Assembly (NCBI GenBank): GCA_041689995.1
Contig: JBDNFD010000001.1
Span: forward strand, 1-37,260
Source: DASSWG01 sp041689995
GTDB taxonomy: Bacteria > Bacteroidota > Bacteroidia > Flavobacteriales > Flavobacteriaceae
Length of the DNA: 37,260 bases
Reading direction: 5' to 3'
In this document: in pieces, positions 1 through 8,265 of the stretch
Position numbering within the stretch: the stretch's first letter is position 1
How the letters are laid out: every line of letters starts with the position of its first letter
Position numbers and translations under genes: made by a program
The notes under the pieces: generated by a model
Told to the model about the DNA's origin: nothing
Databases searched by the model: none
The model's input: only the letters and a program-made list of their open reading frames with translations

Positions 1-46
1 AACATTAGTATATACGAACCTTACCAGTAAAACATTCGTATATATT
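1..46. repeat. Direct and inverted repeats next to the integrase 3' end
   Basis: AACATT-N-GTATATA occurs at 1-14 and again at 31-44, a direct repeat of period 30 with one mismatch. The same stretch holds a perfect 10-bp inverted repeat, TATATACGAA at 9-18 and TTCGTATATA at 35-44, with a 16-base spacer. It lies seven bases beyond the integrase stop codon. It could be a recombinase-binding region, the edge of a longer repeat array cut by the window, or a weak hairpin ending the integrase transcript. The window edge prevents a choice. Confidence 0.55.
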
Positions 47-52
47 CCATTT

Positions 53-1189
53 CTACGAAGGCCCGTTTCCTTTTGTTTTGTCAAATGTAGCTTTTTCCAT
101 TAACATATCCAAGGGACTTTTTAAAGTTTTGTTGGTAATATTTAACACGTGGGTATAAATTTCTGTGGTTTTGCTGCTGCTGTGGCCCAAAGCTTTTTGT
201 ATATACCGTATGTTCACACCGTGCTGCATCAGGTGGGTGGCGAAACTGTGGCGCAAGGTATGTGGCGTGCTCCACGGATTGGCATTGGATTCTTTTGCTG
301 CTTTCCTGAAAACTTCTTGGATGCTTTTCACCGAATACTGTCCGCCGGTCTGGCCCTCAAAAAGCCAATAAGAGGGCTTGTATTCTTTGTAGTATTTCCG
401 CAATAAATCCAACAAAACAGGGCTTAAAACCGTGTGCCGATCTTTTTTCCCTTTGGAATCTTTGATGAACAGGAACTCGTCGTCCGAACAAACATCGCAT
501 ATCCGCAACCGCACCACTTCACCCACCCGAAGTCCCGCACTATAAATGGTATATAAAATAGCTTTGTGCTTTAGGTTTTTTGGGGAATTCAATATGCCAT
601 AAACTTCTTCTTCGCTCAATACATTTGGCAAATCCTTGCTCCGTTTGGGCCGCGTAATATTGTAATATTCCCGCGGTTTGCCCAGCGTATGCTCATAATA
701 GCTTTTGATGGCATTGATCATCATATTCTGCTTTTGCTCCCCAATCTTATATTTTGTAACCAACTGGTAAACATATCCTTCAATCTGTTCTTTGGTGAGC
801 AGGGGAATATCGGCATTTTCAAAAAAGCTGAAAAATTGGGTCAGATTGCTCTGATAGGATTTGATGGTGGAATCACTAAAACCTTTCAGTGTCATTTTTT
901 GAAAATGCTTATCCAAAGCTGTTTGCGATTTTTCGGAAGGCGTGACCTGTGGAATTTCAGGTGAAGGGTCAAGGTGCACCAACTTCATTTTTTGACCGAA
1001 CAACGCATTCATTTTTTCTTTGTGTTCTTTCGTGTTCGGAAGGCTCCACAAGCGTTGGTTCGCATGATAAAACGAGCCATTCAGTTCTTTGAACGCCATC
1101 CGTGCTTCCGTCATTTTATAAGGAATGTGAAACTTTATACGGCTCGCATTTTTCTGGGGTGCATACATCAAAATAGTATCTGCTTCCAT
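53..1189 (-). CDS. Tyrosine recombinase / site-specific integrase
   Basis: This 378-residue protein is a tyrosine recombinase that would cut and rejoin DNA at specific sites through a 3'-phosphotyrosine intermediate. Residues 1-75 form an N-terminal extension seen in many Bacteroidota integrases. Residues about 88-170 look like a SAM-like core-binding domain. The catalytic domain follows with R221 (AGLRVGE), a candidate lysine near 246-249, H310 and R313 (HTLRHSFATHL), H336 (LGHSS) and the nucleophile Y345 (TEIYTHV), so the set is complete. The C-terminal half resembles XerC/D and integron integrases, but I cannot see the extra helix that defines IntI. An exact -7 element lies upstream, and repeats lie directly beyond the stop. 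The natural sites and the excised or inverted DNA are unknown; a chromosomal integrase of an island to the left is possible. Confidence 0.9.
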   Translation of the reverse strand: MEADTILMYAPQKNASRIKFHIPYKMTEARMAFKELNGSFYHANQRLWSLPNTKEHKEKMNALFGQKMKLVHLDPSPEIPQVTPSEKSQTALDKHFQKMTLKGFSDSTIKSYQSNLTQFFSFFENADIPLLTKEQIEGYVYQLVTKYKIGEQKQNMMINAIKSYYEHTLGKPREYYNITRPKRSKDLPNVLSEEEVYGILNSPKNLKHKAILYTIYSAGLRVGEVVRLRICDVCSDDEFLFIKDSKGKKDRHTVLSPVLLDLLRKYYKEYKPSYWLFEGQTGGQYSVKSIQEVFRKAAKESNANPWSTPHTLRHSFATHLMQHGVNIRYIQKALGHSSSKTTEIYTHVLNITNKTLKSPLDMLMEKATFDKTKGNGPS

Positions 1190-1220
1190 GATATTCGAAC
1201 TTAAAAGAATTGTTTCAGTT

Positions 1221-1228
1221 CAAATTTA
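1221..1228 (-). promoter_or_regulatory. -7 promoter element for the integrase gene
   Basis: On the minus strand this reads TAAATTTG, an exact match to the Bacteroidota TAnnTTTG element. It would place transcription start near 1214, about 25 bases before the integrase ATG at 1189. I see no clear -33 TTTG at the usual distance. Confidence 0.45.
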
Positions 1229-1306
1229 AATGAATTATAGGGAAAGAAAGCGAATTTAAACGACTATAAACGCATCTATCCGTTACGAACGAATAGTTGT
1301 AACTTT

Positions 1307-1684
1307 ATGAGCAGAAAGGAAGTCATGAAACAGAAATGTAAAATGTGCGATAAAATATTACATGGCCGATCCGACAAAATATTCTGTTCGGTCGGGTGTA
1401 AAAATCAATATCACAAACATCTTCGCCATGCAACAAAACAGTCCGCCTTTCAAATAGATGAATATTTAAAAAGAAATCATGCCATTTTGCTCGAACTCAT
1501 TGGTAAAAACAAAACACAGATAAAGGTTTACCGTAATCTTTTGGAACAGAAAAAATTCCGGTTCAAATATCATACGCATTTCCATACCAATAGCAAAAAC
1601 AAAATATTTTATTACATCTATGATCTGGCTTGGATGGAATTTTCCGATGACGAAATTTTGATTGTAAAAAAATCAATGAAATGA
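1307..1684 (+). CDS. Small zinc-ribbon protein, Bacteroidota-type
   Basis: The protein has 125 residues. A zinc-ribbon-like motif fills the N-terminus: C11-x2-C14 and C27-x3-C31, with GRSDKIFCS between them. A basic middle section and an aromatic-rich end (FKYHTHFHTN, FYYIYDLAWM) follow. From memory, short proteins of this build are common in Bacteroidota genomes, but I know of no assigned function; nucleic-acid binding is a reasonable inference from the ribbon and the charge. The start could also be M7 at 1325. It is divergent from the integrase, with 117 bases between the two start codons, so the pair may share a control region. That spacer contains GTTAC and GTAAC arms (1282-1303) just upstream of this ORF. 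Confidence 0.7.
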   Translation: MSRKEVMKQKCKMCDKILHGRSDKIFCSVGCKNQYHKHLRHATKQSAFQIDEYLKRNHAILLELIGKNKTQIKVYRNLLEQKKFRFKYHTHFHTNSKNKIFYYIYDLAWMEFSDDEILIVKKSMK

Positions 1685-1725
1685 ACTTTGATTTCAGTGG
1701 ACTTTTTTGAGGAATCTTTTGCACT

Positions 1726-1831
1726 ATGAATCGAATCAAAAATAACAAAGGCTTATCCCATTTTTATTCACCTGATACTTTTACTCATTTCATGCGGGAG
1801 AGTAGATCAAATGTTTCCATATATTGATTAA
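1726..1831 (+). pseudogene. Possible frameshifted remnant of a small lipoprotein
   Basis: An ATG at 1726 starts MNRIKNNK. A one-base shift at about 1750 then gives YPIFIHLILLLISCGRVDQM, a convincing lipoprotein signal peptide with the lipobox LISC. The reading stops at 1829-1831. A further frame change would continue as EKNESLFLNDLLRK and stop again near 1866. The most likely reading is a decayed lipoprotein gene, but a chance hydrophobic stretch in AT-rich spacer cannot be excluded. The rest of the 1685-2018 spacer holds only the repeat described separately. Confidence 0.3.
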
Positions 1832-1938
1832 ATCAAGAGAAAAGAATGAATCTCTATTTTTAAACGATTTGCTAAGGAAATAAATTCCACAGAACAACAA
1901 ATCTCAAAACAACAACTGAAAATAACTTCTAATATTCA

Positions 1939-2020
1939 CAACCCGAACACCCGCAAACCCGAACACCCGAACACCCGCAAACCCGAACACCCGTTTACCT
2001 GAACACCCGTTCACCCGTTC
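1939..2020. repeat. Degenerate short tandem repeat at the SPFH gene 3' end
   Basis: About nine imperfect copies of a 7-10 base unit of the form ACCCGAACACCCG(CAA) run up to and into the stop codon of the SPFH gene (TGA at 2021-2019, minus strand). Units alternate between GAACACCC, GCAAACCC and GTTCACCC. The composition is C-rich on the plus strand, unlike the AT-rich surroundings. It is one of several unrelated short repeats in this window that begin at a stop codon. Confidence 0.75.
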
Positions 2021-2963
2021 ACCCCTTCTTCTTCCCGATTCCCTTTTTCAAGTTTTGCTTTTTCATCTCTTCCCCAATTTGGTTCGAAGCCGTAAAAGAG
2101 GCGATCATATTGTTCAGCATTTCGCTGCCGGCTTGTGGGGAATTTGGCAATAAGATCAGGTTTGAGTTTACGTGTTCGCCAATACTTTGCAAGGTGTCAT
2201 AATGTTGGGTCACCACAATCAAAGCGGAAGCTTCTTGTGAGTTGATTCCAACGTTGTTCAGCACATCTACCGATTCTTCCAATCCACGGGCAATTTCACG
2301 CCGTTGATCAGCAATTCCTTGCCCTTGCAGACGTTTGCTTTCCGCCTCGGCACGAGCTTTGGCAACGATCTTTATCCGTTCTGCTTCGGCCTCAAATTCT
2401 GCGGCCACTTTTTCCCGCTCCGAAGCATTAATGCGGTTCATGGCTTCTTTTACTTGAACATCTGGGTCAATATCGGTCACCAAGGTTTTGATAATGTCGT
2501 AGCCATAATCGGTCATGGCATCGTTCAATTCGCGTTTTACGGCAATCGCAACATCATCTTTCCGCTCAAAAACATCATCTAATTTCATTTTTGGAACCTC
2601 GGCGCGCACCACGTCAAAAACATAGGAAGTGATTTGATTGTGTGGATTTTCGAGCTTATAAAATGCATCGTAAACGTTGTCGCCAACTACCTTGAATTGT
2701 ACCGAAATTTTCAGCCTGACAAACACGTCGTCTTTCGTCTTTGTTTCAACATTCACATCCAATTGTTGTATTTTCAAATTGATTCGGCCCGCAATTCGGT
2801 CAATAATTGGAATTTTGAATTGTAGCCCCGAATGGCGGATTCCTACGAATTTTCCGAAGCGTTCCAAAATAGCGGCTGTTTGTTGCCGAACAGTAAAAAT
2901 TCCCGAAAAGAGAATGACAAGTGCCAAAAATATCAGCACCCAAAAAAGAAACATACCACTCAT
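2019..2963 (-). CDS. SPFH/band 7 domain membrane protein
   Basis: This 314-residue protein belongs to the SPFH (stomatin/prohibitin/flotillin/HflK-C) superfamily, membrane-anchored oligomers that organise membrane patches and often control proteases. One transmembrane segment lies at residues 4-22 and is followed directly by the SPFH domain, which begins GIFTVRQQTAAILERFGKF. A charged helical section rich in Ala, Glu, Lys and Arg (about 195-235, EAEAERIKIVAKARAEAESK) is the typical coiled coil. The C-terminus is very basic (KKGIGKKKG). The overall pattern is closest to the plant hypersensitive-induced-response / stomatin-like branch. No NfeD partner is adjacent. It is divergent from tamB across a 183-base spacer. 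Its cellular role here is inferred only from the family. Confidence 0.88.
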   Translation of the reverse strand: MSGMFLFWVLIFLALVILFSGIFTVRQQTAAILERFGKFVGIRHSGLQFKIPIIDRIAGRINLKIQQLDVNVETKTKDDVFVRLKISVQFKVVGDNVYDAFYKLENPHNQITSYVFDVVRAEVPKMKLDDVFERKDDVAIAVKRELNDAMTDYGYDIIKTLVTDIDPDVQVKEAMNRINASEREKVAAEFEAEAERIKIVAKARAEAESKRLQGQGIADQRREIARGLEESVDVLNNVGINSQEASALIVVTQHYDTLQSIGEHVNSNLILLPNSPQAGSEMLNNMIASFTASNQIGEEMKKQNLKKGIGKKKG

Positions 2964-3119
2964 ATCGATTTTTTATTAATTTGTTTAAAGATACATAATT
3001 GTTCGTTATTTTAAAGAAAAACTTCAAACTGGCTTTATTTCTACTTCAAACACCTAGAAAAAGTAGAAAAACATTCAAAAATCTTTCTTAAATAGCCTCA
3101 TATCAAACGGTCCTCTTCT

Positions 3120-3127
3120 TAAATTTG
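3120..3127 (+). promoter_or_regulatory. -7 promoter element for tamB-tamL
   Basis: TAAATTTG is an exact TAnnTTTG element 19 bases before the tamB ATG, so the leader would be about a dozen bases. No good -33 TTTG is visible upstream. Confidence 0.45.
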
Positions 3128-3146
3128 TGGCAGGTAGATTTAATTT

Positions 3147-6100
3147 ATGGCAGCAGGGAATTTGAAACAGGATAAAAACAAGGAAAAGAAGAAATTCAAG
3201 ATCCTGCGGATAACGGCGAAAATATTGTTGGGCCTGCTGGTTTTTATCATTCTTTTGCTGTTGTTCGTAAGAAGTCCGTGGGGTCAGGATATCATTGTGC
3301 AAAAACTCGTTCATTCGGTTTCCAAGAAAACCGGGACAGAAATTAAGTTGGAAAAAGCCTTTATTTCTTTCGATGGAAATGTGAATGTGGAAGGTTTATA
3401 TCTGGAAGATCTTTCTAAGGATACGCTCGTTTATTCGAAAAACTTGAAAGCCCACATCGCGCTTTGGCGCCTTATTTCCGGAAATGGTGTTTCGATAAAT
3501 TCGGTGCAGTGGAAAGGGCTTACCGCCAAAATCGTTCGAAAAGATTCTATTCGCGGATTTAATTACCAATTTCTGATCGATGCCTATGCCACGCAGGATT
3601 CCTCAGTGGTGGCGAAAGATAGCGTTCCCATGAAGATTGATTTGGGACAATTACATTTTCGTGATTTTGACATAAATTATGACGATATTTTTCTAGGAAC
3701 CCAGGTCCAGGCAACATTTAAAGATCTTAATTTAAACGTCGATGGGTTCGATTTGGAAAAAATGAAATTTAGTGTCGAAAATGCTGATCTTTCCGATGCA
3801 AATATTGTTTTTACCCAAAAAAAGCCGCTTCCCGAAAGTCCAGATTCCACCAATATTTTACCTATTGTGAAAATCGGTGAGCTGACCTTGAACAATGTGA
3901 AAGCCTTTTATGACTCCGATCCGGATAAAATAAAAGCTAAAATGGACATTGGGAACTTCGAGTTGGAAATGCCCGTCGCAAACTTAGCTCAAAATAAAAT
4001 TTTGGTGGATCGGCTTCTGTTAGAAAATTCAGATTTCCTCATCAAAATGGAAACACAACAAAAAGTAAAATCCGAGAACTTGAACCCTGCCGCTGATTCG
4101 CCAGATTTCGAATGGCCGAACTGGAAGATTCAGGCGAAAGAGATTTCATTTTCGGACGATGCGATTTCCTATTTTGTGAACGGGGAAAGGCCGAAAGAAG
4201 GGGTTTTTAATCCGAATGCTATTGCGCTGAAAAATATCGATCTGCAACTCGATCGTTTTTCACTGGAAAATCAAACCGCAAAAGCAGATCTAAAAAATCT
4301 AAGTTTTAACGGGGAAAGCAATATTCATCTGAAAAAGTTGGCTTTTGAAACCACCTTGGAAAATGATCATTTTTCGGTGGAAAACCTTTCGTTCCGTTTT
4401 AATGATAATTCTTTGGACGGAAACCTTTCCGCAGAATATATTTCCATTAATGACTTCTTGAAAAATCCCGGAAATGCAAAAGTCAACCTGAAAATCCCAC
4501 AGCTGGAAATTGCTTTGAGCGATGCCTTTATGTTTCAGCCTACTTTGAAAAACAATCCCTATCTTTTAGCATTTAGCAAGAAGAAATTGGTCGGAAACTT
4601 GAATGCCAACGGAACTTTATCCAGTTTGAAAATCCCGGGTTTTCATTTGAATTGGGGCCAAAACACCACGCTCACCGCAATAGGAACCATAAAAAACACC
4701 ACCGATCCGGATAATTTAAAATTCAATTTTCCAAAATTTGACCTTGTTTCCACCAGAAACGATGTGATCAAATTCATTCCCGAAGACTCTTTGGGGATTT
4801 CCATTCCCGAGAAAATTCAACTTAATAGTAGTTTTCACGGAAGTCCAAAAAACATTACGGCAACGGCAATCCTTCTTACACCCGACGGAAAAATTGACTT
4901 GAACGGAAGTTTCGAGAATCAAAATGAAATCGCTTTCGATCTCGATCTTAAAGCGAAAGAATTAGATTTGGGAAAATTGCTTAAAAATGACCAACTGAAT
5001 GAAATAACGTTCACCATAAAGGCAAAAGGAAAAGGGGCTAACTTGAACACACTCGATGCCGATTTCGATGCTGAAATCACCCAGTTTTCATATAATAAAT
5101 ACGACTTCAGGAACCTGGGAATAAATGGAAAAATAGTAAACGGATCGGGCGATATTTCCATGGATTACAAAGATGATAACTTGGATATGGCGATGGAAAC
5201 CAACGTGAAGCTCGATTCCATTTCGCCAGTGTTCGATCTTAATCTGAACCTAAAAGGCATCAATCTTCTGGCGCTCGGACTTTCACCGCGCGATATAAGG
5301 GCAAAAACCAAACTGGACGCCCATTATCAAGGAACCGCGAACGGATATGATATAAATGCCTCTACGGAAAATGGAGTGGTGGTTTATGACAACGCTTCTT
5401 ATTTGATGGGCGATATAAATATGAATGCCTACATCAGAACAGATTCCACTTCGGTGGATATCACCAATAAAATCGTGGATTTGAAACTGCGCTCGAACGC
5501 CGGACCGAATGATTTGCTCAAGGCCATGCAACAGCATCTAAAAAGTTATATTTCAGAAAAAATAGAAACCCCCGATACCATTCGCAATCCGGTGCAACTC
5601 CAACTGAACGCCACGGTCAGTTCCGCACCAATTTTGGACAACGTGCTTTTTCCCGGTCTTAAACGCTTGGACACCGTAAAAATCGCGGTGGATTTTAACC
5701 AATTCGATCGAAAATTGGATGCTACGGTGAACCTGCCTTTTATCAATTATAATGATAATGAGATTGATAGTTTGCAAATTGTCATCAATTCCGATAAAAA
5801 AGAATTCGAAGGGAAACTTTCATTCCAAGCGGTCAAAGCCGGTCCGCTGGCTCTCAATAAAACTAGTCTAAAAGGAACTGTTGCGGACGATCGCCTGTAC
5901 CTTGATTTTAAATCCAATGCAGAAAATGATTCTTTACTGGTGAATGTGCATTCCTATCTGAACGCTGAAAATGATAGCCTTTTTTTCCATATCTACCCGA
6001 AAGATTTGCTGTTGAACGGAAAAAAATGGGATATCGCCTCCAATAATAAATTGGTGCTGACCAAGGATTTTTTTGATGCTAAAGATTTTCGATTGCATCG

Positions 6101-8177
6101 CAACAACCAATCAATATCCATCCGGGCGCTTACAGAAAAGCAAAAGAAACAGCTTGCATTTGCGTTTGAAAATTTTCAATTGAACGCACTTTTAAGTTTC
6201 TTGAACCCCGAAAATCCTGTGGTGAAAGGAGAATTAGCGGGTGATTTTATTCTGGAAGATCCCTTTGGCAAAACCGGAATGATGGCAGATTTGACCATTC
6301 GTGATTTTTATGCCGCAGATGTTCCGCTTGGCAACTTGGCACTGAAAGCCGAATCCGCTGGTGGAAAGAATTATGATTTTAATCTCGGAATGAGCGGCGG
6401 CGATATTCTGCTCGATTTGACCGGAAATTACGTCGCGGACAGTACGGCCGCCAAACTAAATATGCAACTCGACCTGAAAAAATTGAAACTTGATGCGATC
6501 AAAAATTTCACGGATGGGGCGATTACCAATACCGAGGGATTTATCTCGGGAAATCTTAAAATACAAGGTACTACCGCCAAACCTAAATACGAGGGTGCTT
6601 TTCAATTTCACGATGCGAAGTTCAATGTATCGACCTTGAACGCCATTTTTAAAATAACCGATCAAAGTATAGCGGTGGATACTGACGGGCTCTATTTCGA
6701 TAACTTTAAGATCACCGATGAAAATAGCAGCGGCTTTGTTGTTGATGGCAACATTTCTACAGAAAGCTTCATTAATCCGGGTTTTGATCTCAGTTTTGAA
6801 GCCGATAACTTTAAGGCTTTGAATTCCACAGCGGACGACAACGAACTTTATTATGGCACCGTTGTTTTTGATATGAAGGGTAAATTGACCGGCGATCTGA
6901 ACCTACCCATCGTTGATGTTCAATTGAACGTGGATCCAGAAACCAAGCTTACTTATGTGGTTCCACTTTCAAAAATAGCCGTGGTTTCTCGCGATGGAAT
7001 TGTTGTTTTTGTGAACAAAGAAAACCCAGATGATATTTTGACCAGAAATACCGAAGAAAAAACCACTACACTCACTGGTATTATTGTCAATTCTGTTATC
7101 AATATTAGCAAAGGATCTGTTTTTAGCGTGATTCTGGATGAAAAAACCGGAGATAATGTTCAAGTAACCGGCGAAGGTTCCTTAAATTTTGATGTTTCTG
7201 AAAATGGAAGAACACATCTTTCCGGCAGATATAATATAAATGACGGTCATTATGTGATCAATTTATATGATCTCGTAAAAAGACGTTTCGATATTGCCGA
7301 TGATAGCAGCATTTCTTGGTTTGGTGATCCGCTTGAAGCAAATTTGGATATCACCGCCGTTCATAAGGTAGAAACTTCCGCCGCTTCATTAATGGCAGCT
7401 AAAACTTCCGGCACCGTGGCGACCAAGTTTCAACAGGAATTGACATTTTTGGTCTATCTCTATGTAGATGGTTATTTGATGCAGCCCAAATTATCTTTCG
7501 GTATCGGAATGCCGGAGGACGAAAGAGGTTCGCTTGGGGGCGAAGTATATGGTACTATTCAACAACTCAATCAACAAAACTCGGAACTTAACAAGCAGGT
7601 TTTCTCCCTTTTGGTTTTAAAACGTTTTTATCCACAAGGGAATAATTATGGGGCTCAAGGAGGAGCTTTGACTTTGGCCCGCGATAATTTGAACCAACTT
7701 TTGTCCGACCAAATGAATATGTTTTCCGATCGTTTCTTGGGCGATTCTGGGGTGAACCTAAACTTCGGATTGGACAGTTATACCGATTATCAAGGCGAAA
7801 CACCGCAAGAAAAAACAGCCCTGCAAATAAGTGCAGAGAAACATTTTCTGGATGATAGACTTGTCGTGGAAGTTGGAAGTTCGGTGGATATTCAAGGTAC
7901 TGATTCCGAAAATGATAAAAATCAACCGCTTATCGAAAATATCAGTATTCAGTATTTATTGACCGAAGATGGGAGGTTTCGTCTAAAAGGCTTTCGCAAA
8001 AACACCTTTGAAAATGTGATTGACGGACAAGTGATCATCAACGGAATTGCGCTTATCTTTCAGAAACAATTCAATGAATTCAAAGATCTTTGGAAGAGTG
8101 ACTTGAAAAAGCTAAAAGCGGAAGAAAAGAAAAAGGATAAAAATAAAGCGGAAAAAACGGATAAGAAGGAGAATTGA
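3147..8177 (+). CDS. tamB: Translocation/assembly module protein TamB (DUF490)
   Basis: At 1676 residues this is a full-length TamB/AsmA-like protein, an inner-membrane-anchored bridge across the periplasm. Proteins of this family help insert outer-membrane proteins and move lipids between membranes. A basic start is followed by one transmembrane anchor at about 24-41 (KILLGLLVFIILLLLFV). Next comes a very long stretch of alternating polar and hydrophobic residues, expected to form a beta-taco groove. The conserved C-terminal DUF490 domain occupies roughly 1330-1640 and includes SGRYNINDGHYVINLYDL. The last 25 residues are lysine-rich. The gene lies 88 bases upstream of tamL on the same strand, so the two halves of the TAM-type complex are probably cotranscribed. 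AsmA-like paralogues exist, but the C-terminal domain and the neighbour make TamB the best call. Confidence 0.93.
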   Translation: MAAGNLKQDKNKEKKKFKILRITAKILLGLLVFIILLLLFVRSPWGQDIIVQKLVHSVSKKTGTEIKLEKAFISFDGNVNVEGLYLEDLSKDTLVYSKNLKAHIALWRLISGNGVSINSVQWKGLTAKIVRKDSIRGFNYQFLIDAYATQDSSVVAKDSVPMKIDLGQLHFRDFDINYDDIFLGTQVQATFKDLNLNVDGFDLEKMKFSVENADLSDANIVFTQKKPLPESPDSTNILPIVKIGELTLNNVKAFYDSDPDKIKAKMDIGNFELEMPVANLAQNKILVDRLLLENSDFLIKMETQQKVKSENLNPAADSPDFEWPNWKIQAKEISFSDDAISYFVNGERPKEGVFNPNAIALKNIDLQLDRFSLENQTAKADLKNLSFNGESNIHLKKLAFETTLENDHFSVENLSFRFNDNSLDGNLSAEYISINDFLKNPGNAKVNLKIPQLEIALSDAFMFQPTLKNNPYLLAFSKKKLVGNLNANGTLSSLKIPGFHLNWGQNTTLTAIGTIKNTTDPDNLKFNFPKFDLVSTRNDVIKFIPEDSLGISIPEKIQLNSSFHGSPKNITATAILLTPDGKIDLNGSFENQNEIAFDLDLKAKELDLGKLLKNDQLNEITFTIKAKGKGANLNTLDADFDAEITQFSYNKYDFRNLGINGKIVNGSGDISMDYKDDNLDMAMETNVKLDSISPVFDLNLNLKGINLLALGLSPRDIRAKTKLDAHYQGTANGYDINASTENGVVVYDNASYLMGDINMNAYIRTDSTSVDITNKIVDLKLRSNAGPNDLLKAMQQHLKSYISEKIETPDTIRNPVQLQLNATVSSAPILDNVLFPGLKRLDTVKIAVDFNQFDRKLDATVNLPFINYNDNEIDSLQIVINSDKKEFEGKLSFQAVKAGPLALNKTSLKGTVADDRLYLDFKSNAENDSLLVNVHSYLNAENDSLFFHIYPKDLLLNGKKWDIASNNKLVLTKDFFDAKDFRLHRNNQSISIRALTEKQKKQLAFAFENFQLNALLSFLNPENPVVKGELAGDFILEDPFGKTGMMADLTIRDFYAADVPLGNLALKAESAGGKNYDFNLGMSGGDILLDLTGNYVADSTAAKLNMQLDLKKLKLDAIKNFTDGAITNTEGFISGNLKIQGTTAKPKYEGAFQFHDAKFNVSTLNAIFKITDQSIAVDTDGLYFDNFKITDENSSGFVVDGNISTESFINPGFDLSFEADNFKALNSTADDNELYYGTVVFDMKGKLTGDLNLPIVDVQLNVDPETKLTYVVPLSKIAVVSRDGIVVFVNKENPDDILTRNTEEKTTTLTGIIVNSVINISKGSVFSVILDEKTGDNVQVTGEGSLNFDVSENGRTHLSGRYNINDGHYVINLYDLVKRRFDIADDSSISWFGDPLEANLDITAVHKVETSAASLMAAKTSGTVATKFQQELTFLVYLYVDGYLMQPKLSFGIGMPEDERGSLGGEVYGTIQQLNQQNSELNKQVFSLLVLKRFYPQGNNYGAQGGALTLARDNLNQLLSDQMNMFSDRFLGDSGVNLNFGLDSYTDYQGETPQEKTALQISAEKHFLDDRLVVEVGSSVDIQGTDSENDKNQPLIENISIQYLLTEDGRFRLKGFRKNTFENVIDGQVIINGIALIFQKQFNEFKDLWKSDLKKLKAEEKKKDKNKAEKTDKKEN

Positions 8178-8265
8178 AACATGAAATTTGTCCGATGGTT
8201 TTTGCTGAAGATTGACTTAAAATCAGTCCAAAACCAGTTAACATTTAAACAATGAAGTACGCATT

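Noticed and set aside
7628..7636. Perfect DnaA-box 9-mer TTATCCACA
   Set aside because: It is a single copy inside tamB with no cluster or AT-rich unwinding region nearby. One 9-mer is expected by chance in a window of this size.
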